DNA from: Eubacterium sp.
GTDB taxonomy: Bacteria > Bacillota > Clostridia > Lachnospirales > Lachnospiraceae
Assembly: GCA_017433825.1 (NCBI GenBank)
Contig: JAFRGL010000008.1
Span: 78,641 to 142,640 of the forward strand
Length of the DNA stretch: 64,000 nt
Reading direction: 5' to 3'
Shown: positions 38,525 to 48,250 of the stretch, one piece after another
How the letters are laid out: each line of letters starts with the position of its first letter
Numbering within the stretch: position 1 is the first letter of the stretch
Notes under the pieces: model-generated
Database searches by the model: none
What the model was told of the DNA's origin: nothing
What the model saw: only the letters and a program-made list of their open reading frames with translations
Position numbers and translations under genes: made by a program

Positions 38525-39250
38525 GTGAGAAGATCAGTAGAAAAATTCATATCGGAAAATGACTCCTTCACTACGGGGGAGTTTGCCCGGATGCTTATGG
38601 CCGAAAGGCCGGATCTGGGACGGTCAACCGTCTACGGCCAGCTGGCGCGGCTGTGCAGAAGCGGAAGGATTGTCCGGATTCAGAAGGGCCGGTATGCTTC
38701 CGCGGCAAGGAAAGATTACTCGTATGAACTTTCCGAAAAGGCCCGGGAAATCGCCTCTTCCATTATAAACCGGTATCCTTCCGTGAATTTCCAGATATGG
38801 GAACTGGACCAGCTGAATGAATTCGTCAATCATCTTCTGATTCGGAATACGATTTTCATCGAAGCGGAAAGCGGGCTGGATGAAAGCCTTTTCAACCTGC
38901 TTTTCGAGAAATATCCCCATGTGCTGCACAATCCGCGCAGGGAAGAATATTTTAAATACGCCGGCACGGAGACCATCGTTGTCAGAAAGCTGACATCGGA
39001 GACACCGCCTCCGTACGGCAAATACAGACAGGCATCACTGGAAAAAATTCTGGTGGATTTGTTCGGCCGGGGTATTGCGAGGAGCCTCGTTTCCCCTGAG
39101 GAATACCGGGTTATTTACGAGGATGCCTTCCGGGCTTACAGAATCAACCAGGCGAAAATGTTCCGCTACGCCCGCCGCAGGGGCGTGGAGGAGGCCATAC
39201 TGGATTTTATATATGAAAAGACAAATATTACGCTGGAAGAAGACAGATAA
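38525..39250 (+). CDS. AbiEi/DUF6577-like winged-helix protein, no adjacent toxin
   Basis: A 241-residue protein with an N-terminal winged helix (FTTGEFARMLMAERPDLGRSTVYGQLARLCRSGRIVRIQKGRYAS, about residues 14-60) and a C-terminal domain containing FQIWELDQLNEFVNHLLIRNTIFIEAE and a Pro/Tyr-rich strand. The architecture resembles DUF6577 and AbiEi antitoxins, which normally precede an AbiEii toxin gene. Here the next gene is a hydrolase, so the toxin is absent. GTG at 38525 is chosen, with GGAGG 7-8 bases upstream. The family call is tentative. Confidence 0.6.
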   Translation: MRRSVEKFISENDSFTTGEFARMLMAERPDLGRSTVYGQLARLCRSGRIVRIQKGRYASAARKDYSYELSEKAREIASSIINRYPSVNFQIWELDQLNEFVNHLLIRNTIFIEAESGLDESLFNLLFEKYPHVLHNPRREEYFKYAGTETIVVRKLTSETPPPYGKYRQASLEKILVDLFGRGIARSLVSPEEYRVIYEDAFRAYRINQAKMFRYARRRGVEEAILDFIYEKTNITLEEDR

Positions 39251-39280
39251 TCCGCAAAGGCGGCAGGAAAAGGTGGCAAA

Positions 39281-39991
39281 GTGAAACAGAAGAAACCGGT
39301 TGTGGGCGTTACGCCCTTATGGGATGAGGAAAAAGACAGCATCTGGATGCTGCCCGGATATATGGACGGCATCATGCAGGCAGGCGGAATACCGGTCATA
39401 CTGCCGTTTTCGGAGGATGAACAGGAGCTGGAGCAGCTTGTAAGACTGTGTGACGGCGTACTTCTTACCGGCGGGCCGGATGTAACGCCAGGGCTGTATC
39501 ATGAGGAACCGCTGGGGGAGATGGTGGTCACCTGCCCGAAGCGGGATGTGACGGAAGGCCTGGTTTTTGCGAAGGCTGCGGATATGGACAAGCCGGTCTT
39601 AGGCATCTGCCGCGGGATTCAGCTTATCAATGTCTGTCTGGGCGGAACACTGTACCAGGATATTCCGGCACAGCATCCCTCGGGGATTGTCCACCGGCAG
39701 CCGGCGCCGTATGACAGACCGGTGCATGAGGTAACGCTTCTGAAGGATTCACCGTTATATGACTGTCTTGAAACGGAAACCCTCTCCGTAAACAGCAGCC
39801 ATCACCAGGCGGTTAAAGAGCTTGCGCCGAATCTGGTGCCGATGGCATATGCGCCGGACGGCCTTGTGGAAGCTGTATATATGCCCGGAAAGAGATTCCT
39901 CTGGGCGGTGCAGTGGCATCCCGAACGGCTGTTCAGAACGGATGAATTTAACCGGAAGATTTTCAGCGCATTCACAGAGGCCATGCAGTAA
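39281..39991 (+). CDS. Gamma-glutamyl-gamma-aminobutyrate hydrolase family protein (PuuD-like)
   Basis: A 236-residue class I glutamine-amidotransferase-fold hydrolase (peptidase C26). The nucleophile is Cys110 in GICRGIQ, with the catalytic His and Glu in VQWHPE near the C-terminus and an oxyanion loop in LLTGGPDV. It would hydrolyse a gamma-glutamyl amide. GTG at 39281 is preceded by AAAGGTGG. No putrescine or GABA genes are nearby, so the natural substrate is open. Confidence 0.87.
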   Translation: MKQKKPVVGVTPLWDEEKDSIWMLPGYMDGIMQAGGIPVILPFSEDEQELEQLVRLCDGVLLTGGPDVTPGLYHEEPLGEMVVTCPKRDVTEGLVFAKAADMDKPVLGICRGIQLINVCLGGTLYQDIPAQHPSGIVHRQPAPYDRPVHEVTLLKDSPLYDCLETETLSVNSSHHQAVKELAPNLVPMAYAPDGLVEAVYMPGKRFLWAVQWHPERLFRTDEFNRKIFSAFTEAMQ

Positions 39992-40041
39992 ACGGGCATG
40001 GACAGAAGTGAAAACGCATACTTATATGGAGACAGAAAGAC

Positions 40042-42195
40042 ATGGACAACATAACCTTACTTTTGGCGCAGGAACTGAACAAACCGGCCGAACTGGTCGA
40101 AAACGTCATTAAGCTTCTGGACGAGGGCAACACGATTCCGTTTATTGCCAGATACCGGAAAGAAGCCCATGGCGCGATGGATGATACGACTTTGCGTGAG
40201 CTGGAGGACCGGCTGAAATATCTGAGAAATCTGCAGGACCGGAAAGAAGAGGTTCTCCGCCTGATTGAAAAAGCGGGAAAGCTGACCCCCGCCATTACTG
40301 AGGCCGTACAGAAGGCCGCAACCCTGGCGGAGGTGGAGGATATCTACCGCCCGTATAAGCAGAAGCGCAAAACGAGGGCATCCATTGCAAAGGAAAAAGG
40401 CCTGGAGCCGCTGGCGGTGGCGCTGTTTTCACAGAAGGAAGACATGCCGGATCCGGAAGAACTGGCGAAGAAATATATCGACCCGGAAAAGGGTGTTAAT
40501 ACGGCAGAGGAAGCCCTGAAAGGCGCATCCGACATCCTGGCCGAGGTGGTTTCGGATTCCCCGAATATCCGTAAGGCAGTAAAAGAATATTATAACAGAA
40601 GAGGGCTGATTTCCGCCGGCGCGGCAAAGGAAGAGGATTCGGTATACAGCCAGTATTATGATTTCGCGCAGCCGCTTTCAAAGCTGCAGGGCTACCAGGT
40701 GCTGGCGATCAACAGGGGCGAAAAGGAAGGCTTCCTGAAGACCCGGATGGAAACGGACCGGGACGGCATCCTTCACGGGCTGGAAAGGCGCCTGATTAAG
40801 AAGAATTCCAAAGCGGAAAATTTCCTGCGGAACATGATAAAAGACAGCTACGACAGGCTTCTGTCCCCTTCCGTGGAAAATGAACTCCGTGCGGCTTTGA
40901 CGGAAGATGCCTGCGAAGGCGCCATCCGGAATTTCAAGCTGAATCTGAAGCCCCTCCTGATGCAGCCGCCGGTGAAGGGCAAGGTCATCCTGGCCCTGGA
41001 TCCCGGCTACAGGATGGGCTGTAAGACAGCCGTAATCGACAGTACCGGGAAGGTGCTGGACACGGCGGTGGTCTATCCCACCCTCGGGGAAAGGCAGGAA
41101 GCGGAAGCGATTGAAAAGCTGTACCGGCTGATACGGAAGCATCACGTGGAGCGGATTGCCATCGGCAACGGCACTGCTTCCCGGGAAACGGAAAAAATGA
41201 CCGTGAAGCTTCTGGAGAAATGCCCGGGCGTGTCTTACATGATTGTCAGCGAGGCCGGCGCGTCCGTGTATTCCGCGTCCAAACTGGCGGCGGAAGAGTT
41301 CCCGGATTATGATGTCAATTTGCGAAGTGCGGTTTCCATTGCCCGCAGGATGCAGGATCCGCTGGCCGAGCTGGTCAAAATCGATCCGAAGGCCATCGGC
41401 GTGGGGCAGTATCAGCATGACGTACCGCAGAAACGGCTTGGGGAAAGCCTGGAATCCGTGGTGGAGGACTGCGTCAATGCCGTCGGCGTTGACCTGAATA
41501 CAGCATCTCCTTTCCTCCTGCAGAGGGTTTCCGGCCTGAACGGCGCCATGGCGAAAAATATCGTGGCTTACCGGGAAGAAAACGGCGCGTTTTCCTCCCG
41601 CAGGGAGGTGCTCAAGGTGCCGAAAATCGGTGCGAAAAGCTACGAACAGGCAGCAGGCTTTTTAAGGGTGCCGGAAAGCCGGAATATCCTCGACAATACC
41701 GGCGTCCATCCGGAAAGCTATAAAGCGGCGGAAACGCTGCTATCCGCCTGCGGGTATACGCTGCAGGACGTAAAGGACGAAAAACTGTCCGGCCTGCCGG
41801 CCAAGGTAAAGACAATCGGCGAAGAAAAAGCGGCTGCCCTTTGCGGAATCGGCGTGCCGACACTGCAGGATATCGTGCAGGAGCTTATCAAACCCGGCCG
41901 GGATATCCGTGAGGAACTGCCGGATCCGGTATTTTCGAAAGATGTCATGGATATTTCCGACCTGAAGCCGGGGATGCGGCTGAAAGGTACGGTACGCAAT
42001 GTCATTGATTTCGGCGCGTTTGTCGACATCGGCGTACATCAGGACGGCCTGGTGCATGTGTCGGAGATAGCCGACCGGTTCATCAAACATCCCAGCCAGG
42101 TGCTGTCCGTCGGGCAGACGGTGGACGTCGTCGTCCTGGGCGTGGATGAGAAGAAGAAAAGAATCAGCCTGTCCATCAAACAGGCGAAGGGATAA
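40042..42195 (+). CDS. tex: Tex-family RNA-binding transcription accessory protein
   Basis: A 717-residue protein with an N-terminal helical Tex domain, a YqgF/RNase H-like domain (LALDPGYRMGCKTAVID, about residue 315), helix-hairpin-helix modules (FLLQRVSGLNGAMAKNIVAYRE, LKVPKIGAKSYEQAAGFLRV) and a C-terminal S1 domain (GMRLKGTVRNVIDFGAFVDIGVHQDGLVHVSE). It binds nucleic acid and is linked to transcription and RNA turnover. The length and order are standard. Confidence 0.95.
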   Translation: MDNITLLLAQELNKPAELVENVIKLLDEGNTIPFIARYRKEAHGAMDDTTLRELEDRLKYLRNLQDRKEEVLRLIEKAGKLTPAITEAVQKAATLAEVEDIYRPYKQKRKTRASIAKEKGLEPLAVALFSQKEDMPDPEELAKKYIDPEKGVNTAEEALKGASDILAEVVSDSPNIRKAVKEYYNRRGLISAGAAKEEDSVYSQYYDFAQPLSKLQGYQVLAINRGEKEGFLKTRMETDRDGILHGLERRLIKKNSKAENFLRNMIKDSYDRLLSPSVENELRAALTEDACEGAIRNFKLNLKPLLMQPPVKGKVILALDPGYRMGCKTAVIDSTGKVLDTAVVYPTLGERQEAEAIEKLYRLIRKHHVERIAIGNGTASRETEKMTVKLLEKCPGVSYMIVSEAGASVYSASKLAAEEFPDYDVNLRSAVSIARRMQDPLAELVKIDPKAIGVGQYQHDVPQKRLGESLESVVEDCVNAVGVDLNTASPFLLQRVSGLNGAMAKNIVAYREENGAFSSRREVLKVPKIGAKSYEQAAGFLRVPESRNILDNTGVHPESYKAAETLLSACGYTLQDVKDEKLSGLPAKVKTIGEEKAAALCGIGVPTLQDIVQELIKPGRDIREELPDPVFSKDVMDISDLKPGMRLKGTVRNVIDFGAFVDIGVHQDGLVHVSEIADRFIKHPSQVLSVGQTVDVVVLGVDEKKKRISLSIKQAKG

Positions 42196-42243
42196 TTTCA
42201 AAAGAAAGGCATAAGGAATCATAAACGGACAGAGGAGGCCTGT

Positions 42244-44235
42244 ATGAAATACCAGAAGCTTTTTACACCGGTTAAACTGGGAAGCATTACATTGAAAAAC
42301 CGCTTTGCCATGGCTCCCATGGGGCCTTTGGGCCTGGGAGATTCGGAAGGCGGCTGGAGCCAGCGGGGCATCGATTATTTTACGGCCCGCGCAAAAGGCG
42401 GCGTCGCGCTGATTTCCACCGGCGTTACCTTCGCCGATCAGAAGGTGGAGCTGCAGAACCAGGCCATTGTGCCTATTTCCACCTATAACCCCGTGCATTT
42501 TATACGCACCAGCAAGGAAATGACCGAGCGCATCCACGCCTACGGATGCAAAATTTTCCTGCAGATATCCGCAGGCTTCGGCCGGGTGACGATACCCACA
42601 AACCTGGGTGAATTCCCGCCCATCGCGCCTTCGGAAATCCCCCACAGATGGCTGGACAAGATGTGCCGCGCCGTGACGAAGGAAGAGATCCGCTCGATTG
42701 TCCATGACATCGGGGAAGGCGCTTATAATGCGAAACGCGGCGGATTTGACGGCGTCCAGATTCATGCGGTGCACGAGGGTTACCTGATTGACCAGTTTGC
42801 TATCTCGATGTTCAATCTGAGGACGGACGAGTACGGCGGTTCACTGGAAAACCGGCTGCGGTTCGCCAGGGAAATCGTGGAGGAAATCAAAAGACGGTGC
42901 GGGGATGATTTCCCGGTTACCTTAAGATATTCCGTCAAATCCATGATAAAAGACTGGCGTAAAGGCGCTCTTCCCGGTGAGGAGTTCGAAGAAAAAGGCC
43001 GTGATGTGGAAGAAGGCCTGGAGGCGGCAAAGCTTCTGGTCTCCTACGGCTATGACGCCCTGGATACGGACGTGGGCACCTATGACAGCTGGTGGTGGAA
43101 CCACCCGCCGATGTACCAGGAAAAGGGGCTTTACCGTAAATACTGCAAAATGGTAAAAGACGTGGTGGACGTGCCCGTGTTATGCGCCGGCAGGATGGAC
43201 AATCCGGACATGGCCCTGGAAGCACTGGAAAACGGTGACTGCGACATCATTAACCTGGGACGGCCGCTTCTGGCGGACCCGGACTACGTCAACAAGCTGC
43301 GCTCCGGAAGAACCGGCGAAATCCGGCCCTGCATTTCCTGCCATGAAGGCTGCATGGGCAGGATTGCGGAGTATTCCATGATTAACTGCGCGGTCAACCC
43401 GCAGGCAGCCCGGGAGCGGTTCATGGCATTTGAGCCCGTTATAAAGAAAAAGAGGGTTGTGATTGTAGGAGGCGGCGCGGCAGGCTGCGAGGCGGCCAGG
43501 ACCCTGGCCATCCGGGGTCACGAGCCGGTGCTGTATGAGAAAGGCAGCCGTCTGGGCGGCAACCTGATTCCCGGCGGCGCGCCGAAGTTTAAGGAAGATG
43601 ATATCGCGCTGGCGGACTGGTACACCCGTGAGCTGGAAAGGCTCGGCGTTCCCGTGCATCTGAATACGGAACTGACGAAAGAGGACGTGCTGGGCATGGA
43701 GTGTGACGCGGTGATAATTGCCACCGGATCTGAGCCGAAAAGGTTCTCCCTGGGCGATGATGACAGGGTGTTTACCGCGTCGGAAGTGCTTTTAAAGGAA
43801 AAAGACCCGGGGAAGACGACGGTGGTGATAGGCGGCGGCCTGGTTGGCTGCGAGACTGCGCTGCATCTGGCGCAGGAAGGCAGGAAAGTGACCGTCGTGG
43901 AGGCGCTGGACAGCATCATGTCGGTCAACGGGCCCTTGTGCCACGCAAACAAGGACATGCTGGAACAGCTGCTTCCCTACAACGGGGTGGATATTATCTG
44001 CCGCGCAAAAGCAGAAGGGTATAAAGACGGGGTGCTGACCGTAGCCGCGGGCGGGGAAACCCGCAGCCTGTCCTGCGATTCCGTGATTCTCTCCGTGGGT
44101 TATGCGGAGAAGGATTCCCTGTACCGTGAACTGGAGTTTGAAGTGCCTGAGATTTATCTTCTGGGCGATGCCCGGAAGGTGGCCAATATCATGTACGCCG
44201 TCTGGGACAGCTATGAAGTGGCCAACCATATCTGA
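42244..44235 (+). CDS. Old Yellow Enzyme-type NADH:flavin oxidoreductase with FAD domain (enoate reductase-like)
   Basis: A 663-residue protein of the 2,4-dienoyl-CoA reductase/enoate reductase class. The N-terminal FMN TIM barrel (residues 1-about 350) contains HAVHEGYLIDQF, in the position of the HxAHGYL motif with a Val in place of the usual Ala. A 4Fe-4S cluster follows with Cys in C-x2-C-x3-C-x11-C (CISCHEGC then C in INCAVNP), and then an FAD/NAD domain with VVIVGGGAAGCEAA and a second Rossmann motif VVIGGGLVGCE. It reduces activated C=C bonds via electron relay from NADH. It is followed by a 3-hydroxyacyl-CoA dehydrogenase, so an acyl-CoA substrate is plausible. Confidence 0.9.
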   Translation: MKYQKLFTPVKLGSITLKNRFAMAPMGPLGLGDSEGGWSQRGIDYFTARAKGGVALISTGVTFADQKVELQNQAIVPISTYNPVHFIRTSKEMTERIHAYGCKIFLQISAGFGRVTIPTNLGEFPPIAPSEIPHRWLDKMCRAVTKEEIRSIVHDIGEGAYNAKRGGFDGVQIHAVHEGYLIDQFAISMFNLRTDEYGGSLENRLRFAREIVEEIKRRCGDDFPVTLRYSVKSMIKDWRKGALPGEEFEEKGRDVEEGLEAAKLLVSYGYDALDTDVGTYDSWWWNHPPMYQEKGLYRKYCKMVKDVVDVPVLCAGRMDNPDMALEALENGDCDIINLGRPLLADPDYVNKLRSGRTGEIRPCISCHEGCMGRIAEYSMINCAVNPQAARERFMAFEPVIKKKRVVIVGGGAAGCEAARTLAIRGHEPVLYEKGSRLGGNLIPGGAPKFKEDDIALADWYTRELERLGVPVHLNTELTKEDVLGMECDAVIIATGSEPKRFSLGDDDRVFTASEVLLKEKDPGKTTVVIGGGLVGCETALHLAQEGRKVTVVEALDSIMSVNGPLCHANKDMLEQLLPYNGVDIICRAKAEGYKDGVLTVAAGGETRSLSCDSVILSVGYAEKDSLYRELEFEVPEIYLLGDARKVANIMYAVWDSYEVANHI

Positions 44236-44270
44236 GGCTTCAGTTGTAATATTGGAAAGGAAGACGGGAA

Positions 44271-45245
44271 ATGGCATATGAAGAAACCGGCCTGACCGAA
44301 AAACCGGTCATTGCCCTTATCGGTACAGGCATGATTGCCTCCAGCATGGCGGCACTGTCCGCCGGCCACGGACTGCACACTTTTGTTTTTGCCAGAAGCC
44401 TGGCATCCGAAAACCGCTGCAGGAATTATGTCCGGTCCGCTTACCTGGATATGGAAGAGCAGGGGCTGATGACGGATGCGCAGAGGGAAATCTGCGAAAC
44501 CTACGTGCATTACGTTTATACATATGAAGAACTGCAGAGTGCGGATATTGCCTTTGAATGCATTGTGGAAAATGCGGATGAAAAGCATGCCATTTACCGG
44601 AAACTGGAAGAAAACTGCCCGAAGCTTAAGGCCGTCTGCTCCGTAAGTTCTTCCATTGTGCCGGAAGTCCTGGCGGAGGGCATGGAAAAATACGGCGACA
44701 GGATATTTGTCACCCATCCGTTTAATCCTGCGCATATGGTACCGTATTTTGAGCTCTGCACGGCGGAAAATACTGCGCCGGAAGCTGTGGAATATGCCGT
44801 AAAGGTGCTGGAACTGCTGGACCGCAGGCCGGTGCTTTTAAAGAAAACCACGCCGGGCTTCATCGGAAACCGGCTGCAGTTTGCCCTGCTGCGGGAGGCC
44901 TTAAAGCTGGTGGAAGAAGGTATCGCAGATCCGGAGGATATTGATACCTGCCTGAAATACAGTTTCTGTCCCAGATATACGTCTATCGGTATTTTCGAAC
45001 ATTTCGACAACGGCGGGCTGGAACTGTGCAGCACGGTGGCCGGAAACCTCTTCCCAATCTTAAGCGATGAGAAAGAAGTGCCGAAGCTGATTACGGATTT
45101 GATGGCGGAGGGGAAAACCGGCGCAAAGGCCGGAGAGGGCTTCTACGACTGGAGGAATACGGACATGGAAGCCTACCGGAAGCGGGTATCGGCACCCTAC
45201 TGGAAATTCTGCCGGTGGGAGCTGCCGGAAGAGGCGGATGAGTAA
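44271..45245 (+). CDS. 3-hydroxyacyl-CoA dehydrogenase family protein
   Basis: A 324-residue NAD-dependent dehydrogenase. The Rossmann GTGMIA motif (about residues 18-23) is preceded by ALI, the catalytic region is VTHPFNPAHMVPYFELC, and the dimerisation domain has GFIGNRLQFALLREALKLVEEG. Members oxidise 3-hydroxyacyl-CoA or related hydroxyacids (e.g. gulonate 3-dehydrogenase). It is 35 bases after the enoate reductase-like gene, with a GGAAGACGGGAA site. It ends with a basic/acidic tail beyond the usual domain. Confidence 0.85.
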   Translation: MAYEETGLTEKPVIALIGTGMIASSMAALSAGHGLHTFVFARSLASENRCRNYVRSAYLDMEEQGLMTDAQREICETYVHYVYTYEELQSADIAFECIVENADEKHAIYRKLEENCPKLKAVCSVSSSIVPEVLAEGMEKYGDRIFVTHPFNPAHMVPYFELCTAENTAPEAVEYAVKVLELLDRRPVLLKKTTPGFIGNRLQFALLREALKLVEEGIADPEDIDTCLKYSFCPRYTSIGIFEHFDNGGLELCSTVAGNLFPILSDEKEVPKLITDLMAEGKTGAKAGEGFYDWRNTDMEAYRKRVSAPYWKFCRWELPEEADE

Positions 45246-45409
45246 AGAACTGTGAACGCAGGCGGGGTTATATTGAGATATGACTATGACTTAACATAAC
45301 TATATGGCCCGTCATATCATTAACGGTACAATGTTTGAAAGACTGGTAAAACAAAGGTGTTATAAGAGTTTACCGGAAAGAATGATTTTATAATAAGGAT
45401 GGCTTTAAG

Positions 45410-45481
45410 ATGATAATCTCCTTCAATCATATCGGCGATCAGGATTTATCAAAAGTCTTAGCCTGTATTGAAGGCCTTTAA
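45410..45481 (+). pseudogene. Possible gene remnant
   Basis: A 23-codon frame (MIISFNHIGDQDLSKVLACI then two to three residues) with an AAGGAT site upstream reads like the C-terminus of a larger protein. The rest of 45246-45517 is AT-rich without another feature that I can identify. Confidence 0.25.
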
Positions 45482-45517
45482 GTTTTACAATATTTTTAAA
45501 ACGGAACAGTAAGAAAA

Positions 45518-45898
45518 ATGGAAAACAAATCACCTGAAAAACTGTTAGCGGAGATGGTCCGGTATCAGAAAAAACTGGAAAGAAATACAAAAATTACCTC
45601 CATTGTGAATATCGTGCTTTGTATCGTCCTCGTGATTGCTTTTGCTGTTGTGGTGCCGACGATTCGTGTCCAGATGGGGAAACTGGAGGAGTCGATGGGC
45701 AAGATCGACCGGATGGTTCAGTCGGTGGACGAGTTTGTCGGGAATGCCAATGCGGTAATCGTTGAAAATGCGGATACGGTCTCTGAAGCCATGCAGAAAC
45801 TGAACGGCATCGAATTCGACGTTCTGAATGAAGCAATCGTAAACTTAAACAACACGGTTAAACCGCTGGCGGAATTCATGCAGCTCTTTCAGCACTGA
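45518..45898 (+). CDS. Small membrane protein with coiled coil
   Basis: A 126-residue protein. The N-terminus is basic, one membrane helix lies at about residues 28-48 (IVNIVLCIVLVIAFAVVVPTI), and a heptad-rich segment (MGKLEESMGKIDRMVQSVDEFV and on) suggests a coiled-coil oligomer, as in DUF948-like proteins. I do not recognise a specific family. It precedes a two-gene ABC exporter by 34 bases in the same direction and may be an accessory subunit. Confidence 0.65.
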   Translation: MENKSPEKLLAEMVRYQKKLERNTKITSIVNIVLCIVLVIAFAVVVPTIRVQMGKLEESMGKIDRMVQSVDEFVGNANAVIVENADTVSEAMQKLNGIEFDVLNEAIVNLNNTVKPLAEFMQLFQH

Positions 45899-45932
45899 CC
45901 CTGAAATACGGCATTGGAAGGAGGAGTAACGG

Positions 45933-47291
45933 ATGAGCATATTTACTGTCATTTTCGGCACGATTTCCGAGTGGTTCCTGTTCTCCCTGTCATTGTACGG
46001 CCTGGCAAAAAAGCTGGGCTGGAGTGAGAAGTGGAGAGTCTGGCTTCCCGGACTGCGCTTCAGCATTTTCGGCGATGCCGTGGAGCTGAACCAGGACAGC
46101 TCTTTCTGCTCGATCACGGACATACTTTATATTGCAGGCGCGGTAGGCAGCTTTACGGTTTCCAGGGAAGGCTCGCTGTTCATACTGCTGGCGCTGGCAT
46201 CCCTGATCCTGTTTGTGTTTTTCTACCTGAGCAGGCTCCGCATTTTCCTGCGGTATATAATCCTGTTCGGGCTGAAAAAACGCTGGGTGATTCTCTGGCT
46301 GATAGCGGACTGGCTGCCGCTGATGATCATCGGCTTCGGAAAAAAACACCAGCCGAGGACGGATATCCGGTTTGAAGAAGCCTGGGAAGCCGGAACGAAA
46401 CCGGCGGAGATTCCCGGCGTGGAGAAAACGGATAAGGCCTGGGAAGCCGCAGGGGAAGGCCTCAGCATCAACCTGAAGGAAAAAACCGTCAAGGACCATC
46501 GCAAAAAGAGATATCTGTTAAAGGATATTGCCTTAAATATTCCGAACAAATCGCTGGTTATGCTGCTGGGCGGCTCCGGTGCCGGCAAAACGACGTTTAT
46601 CAATGCCGTTATCGGTTACGAAAAGGCGGACGCCACCGTCCTTCTGAACGGTTCGGACGTTTACAAGCATTACAACAGCGTAAAATACCGGATCGGCTAC
46701 GTGCCCCAGCAGAACCTGATCAGGGGCAAGGATACGGTCCTTCGGACGATAACCGACGCGGCAAAACTGCGGCTTCCGGCAACGCTGACAAAAGAAGAGC
46801 GCAGGCAGAAGGTTACGGAAGTGATGGATACGCTGGGGCTTACCTCCGGCAGCGAGGGACTGGTGGCCAACAAGTCCGGCGGCCAACTGAGACGTATTTC
46901 CATTGCCATGGAACTGGTAACCGACCCGGAGCTTTTCGTGCTGGATGAACCGGATTCCGGACTGGACGGCGTTATTGCCCGTGAAATTTTCGGAAAACTC
47001 CGGGAGATAGCCGACGAAGGCAGAATCGTTATCGTTATCACGCATACGCCGGACCGGGTGGTGGATTTGTTCGACAAGGTTATCGTCCTTGCCAGGGATT
47101 CCGGCCGTGTGGGCCGGCTGGCATTTTACGGTACACCGGATGAAGCGAGGGAATTCTTCGGGAAAGACACCATGGAAGGCATCGTAATGAGCGTCAACAG
47201 CAAAGCCCAGGGCGGAGAAGGCCTGGCGGATGAAATCATCGGCCGGTTTGCGGAACGTACAGGGGTTCAGGAAGCGGAGGCGGCGTCATGA
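45933..47291 (+). CDS. ABC transporter ATP-binding protein with N-terminal membrane domain
   Basis: A 452-residue protein of unusual layout. Residues 1-about 135 hold three to four hydrophobic segments (a small integral-membrane domain), then a charged linker, then an ABCG-like ATPase: Walker A GGSGAGKT, Q-loop VPQQN, signature NKSGGQLRRISIA, Walker B LFVLDEPDSGLD, H-loop THTPDR. The permease is a separate protein whose ATG overlaps this stop by 4 bases. It has a GGAAGGAGGAG site. It is likely an exporter of the ABC-2 type; the substrate is unknown. Confidence 0.85.
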   Translation: MSIFTVIFGTISEWFLFSLSLYGLAKKLGWSEKWRVWLPGLRFSIFGDAVELNQDSSFCSITDILYIAGAVGSFTVSREGSLFILLALASLILFVFFYLSRLRIFLRYIILFGLKKRWVILWLIADWLPLMIIGFGKKHQPRTDIRFEEAWEAGTKPAEIPGVEKTDKAWEAAGEGLSINLKEKTVKDHRKKRYLLKDIALNIPNKSLVMLLGGSGAGKTTFINAVIGYEKADATVLLNGSDVYKHYNSVKYRIGYVPQQNLIRGKDTVLRTITDAAKLRLPATLTKEERRQKVTEVMDTLGLTSGSEGLVANKSGGQLRRISIAMELVTDPELFVLDEPDSGLDGVIAREIFGKLREIADEGRIVIVITHTPDRVVDLFDKVIVLARDSGRVGRLAFYGTPDEAREFFGKDTMEGIVMSVNSKAQGGEGLADEIIGRFAERTGVQEAEAAS

Positions 47292-48250
47292 CGGAAAAAA
47301 GGACAGAGAATATCAGACATACGGGCCGCCTGGCCCAGATTGGCATTTATTTCGGTAAACTTCTGCGGATGTTTGTCTACCAGAAGGACTGGAAGGTGCT
47401 TCCCATCGGCGCGATTATCGCCGCGCTGGTAACCTTTGTCGTCGGCGCGAACATGTTTGTGACGCAGGAAGGCACCCTGTACGGTACTTTCGCACTGACC
47501 TGCGTATGCATCTGGAACGGGTTTTTTAATTCCATCCAGGTCGTCTGCCGTGAAAGAAACATCCTGAAAAGGGAGCACCGGGCAGGCCTGCACATCACCT
47601 CCTACATCGCGGCGCATATGCTTTACCAGCTTATCCTGTGCGTGCTGCAGACCCTGGTTACCGTCATCATCTGCCTGCTCGTCAGGGTGAAGTTCCCGGT
47701 GGAAGGCGTGGTTACGGCCTGGGGGCTTCTGGATATCAGCATTACCATCCTGCTTACCACCTATGCGGCGGATATGATGGCGCTGATGATTTCCTGCATC
47801 GTGAAAAATACCACGGCGGCCATGACGGTAATGCCTTTCATGCTTATCTTCCAGCTGGTATTTTCCGGCGGAATGATTCAGCTGGAGGGCCCTGCGGAAA
47901 GTATTAAAGTGGCGACCATTGCCCACTGGGGCATGGACAGCATGTGTACCGTCGGCCGGTTCAACACCCTGCCCATGGTATCGCTGTGGAATACGCTGGT
48001 CCAGTTCAAAAACATCGAGGTTTTCGGCTACAAGCCGCTGCTTGCCATCTTAAAAGACGTGGAAGCCAAAAACATGGTAAAGGATTTCACGCTCTGGTCC
48101 GGAACCTTTACCGGACAGAAGGCGTATGAAAGCGTGGCGTCCAATGTACTTCAGTACTGGGGATTCCTTATCCTTCTGCTGGTGATTTTTGTTGTGGTGG
48201 GTGTTATTGCCCTGAAATTTGTCGACAAAGACAAGCGGGGTGACAACTGA
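47288..48250 (+). CDS. ABC-2 type transporter permease
   Basis: A 320-residue membrane protein with six predicted helices in the ABC-2 arrangement: one near residues 38-60, a cluster at about 105-215 and a C-terminal helix (YWGFLILLLVIFVVVGVIALKF). The EHRAGLHITSYIAAHMLYQ segment is the coupling-helix region typical of ABCG/ABC-2 permeases. It pairs with the upstream ATPase through the 4-base overlap. The large loop before the last helix is extracytoplasmic. Confidence 0.85.
   Translation: MTEKRTENIRHTGRLAQIGIYFGKLLRMFVYQKDWKVLPIGAIIAALVTFVVGANMFVTQEGTLYGTFALTCVCIWNGFFNSIQVVCRERNILKREHRAGLHITSYIAAHMLYQLILCVLQTLVTVIICLLVRVKFPVEGVVTAWGLLDISITILLTTYAADMMALMISCIVKNTTAAMTVMPFMLIFQLVFSGGMIQLEGPAESIKVATIAHWGMDSMCTVGRFNTLPMVSLWNTLVQFKNIEVFGYKPLLAILKDVEAKNMVKDFTLWSGTFTGQKAYESVASNVLQYWGFLILLLVIFVVVGVIALKFVDKDKRGDN

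Noticed and set aside
30218-39300. tRNA-Ser attachment-site duplication marking a prophage or integrative element
   Set aside because: I found no second copy of the tRNA 3' end and no integrase or excisionase gene in the segment.
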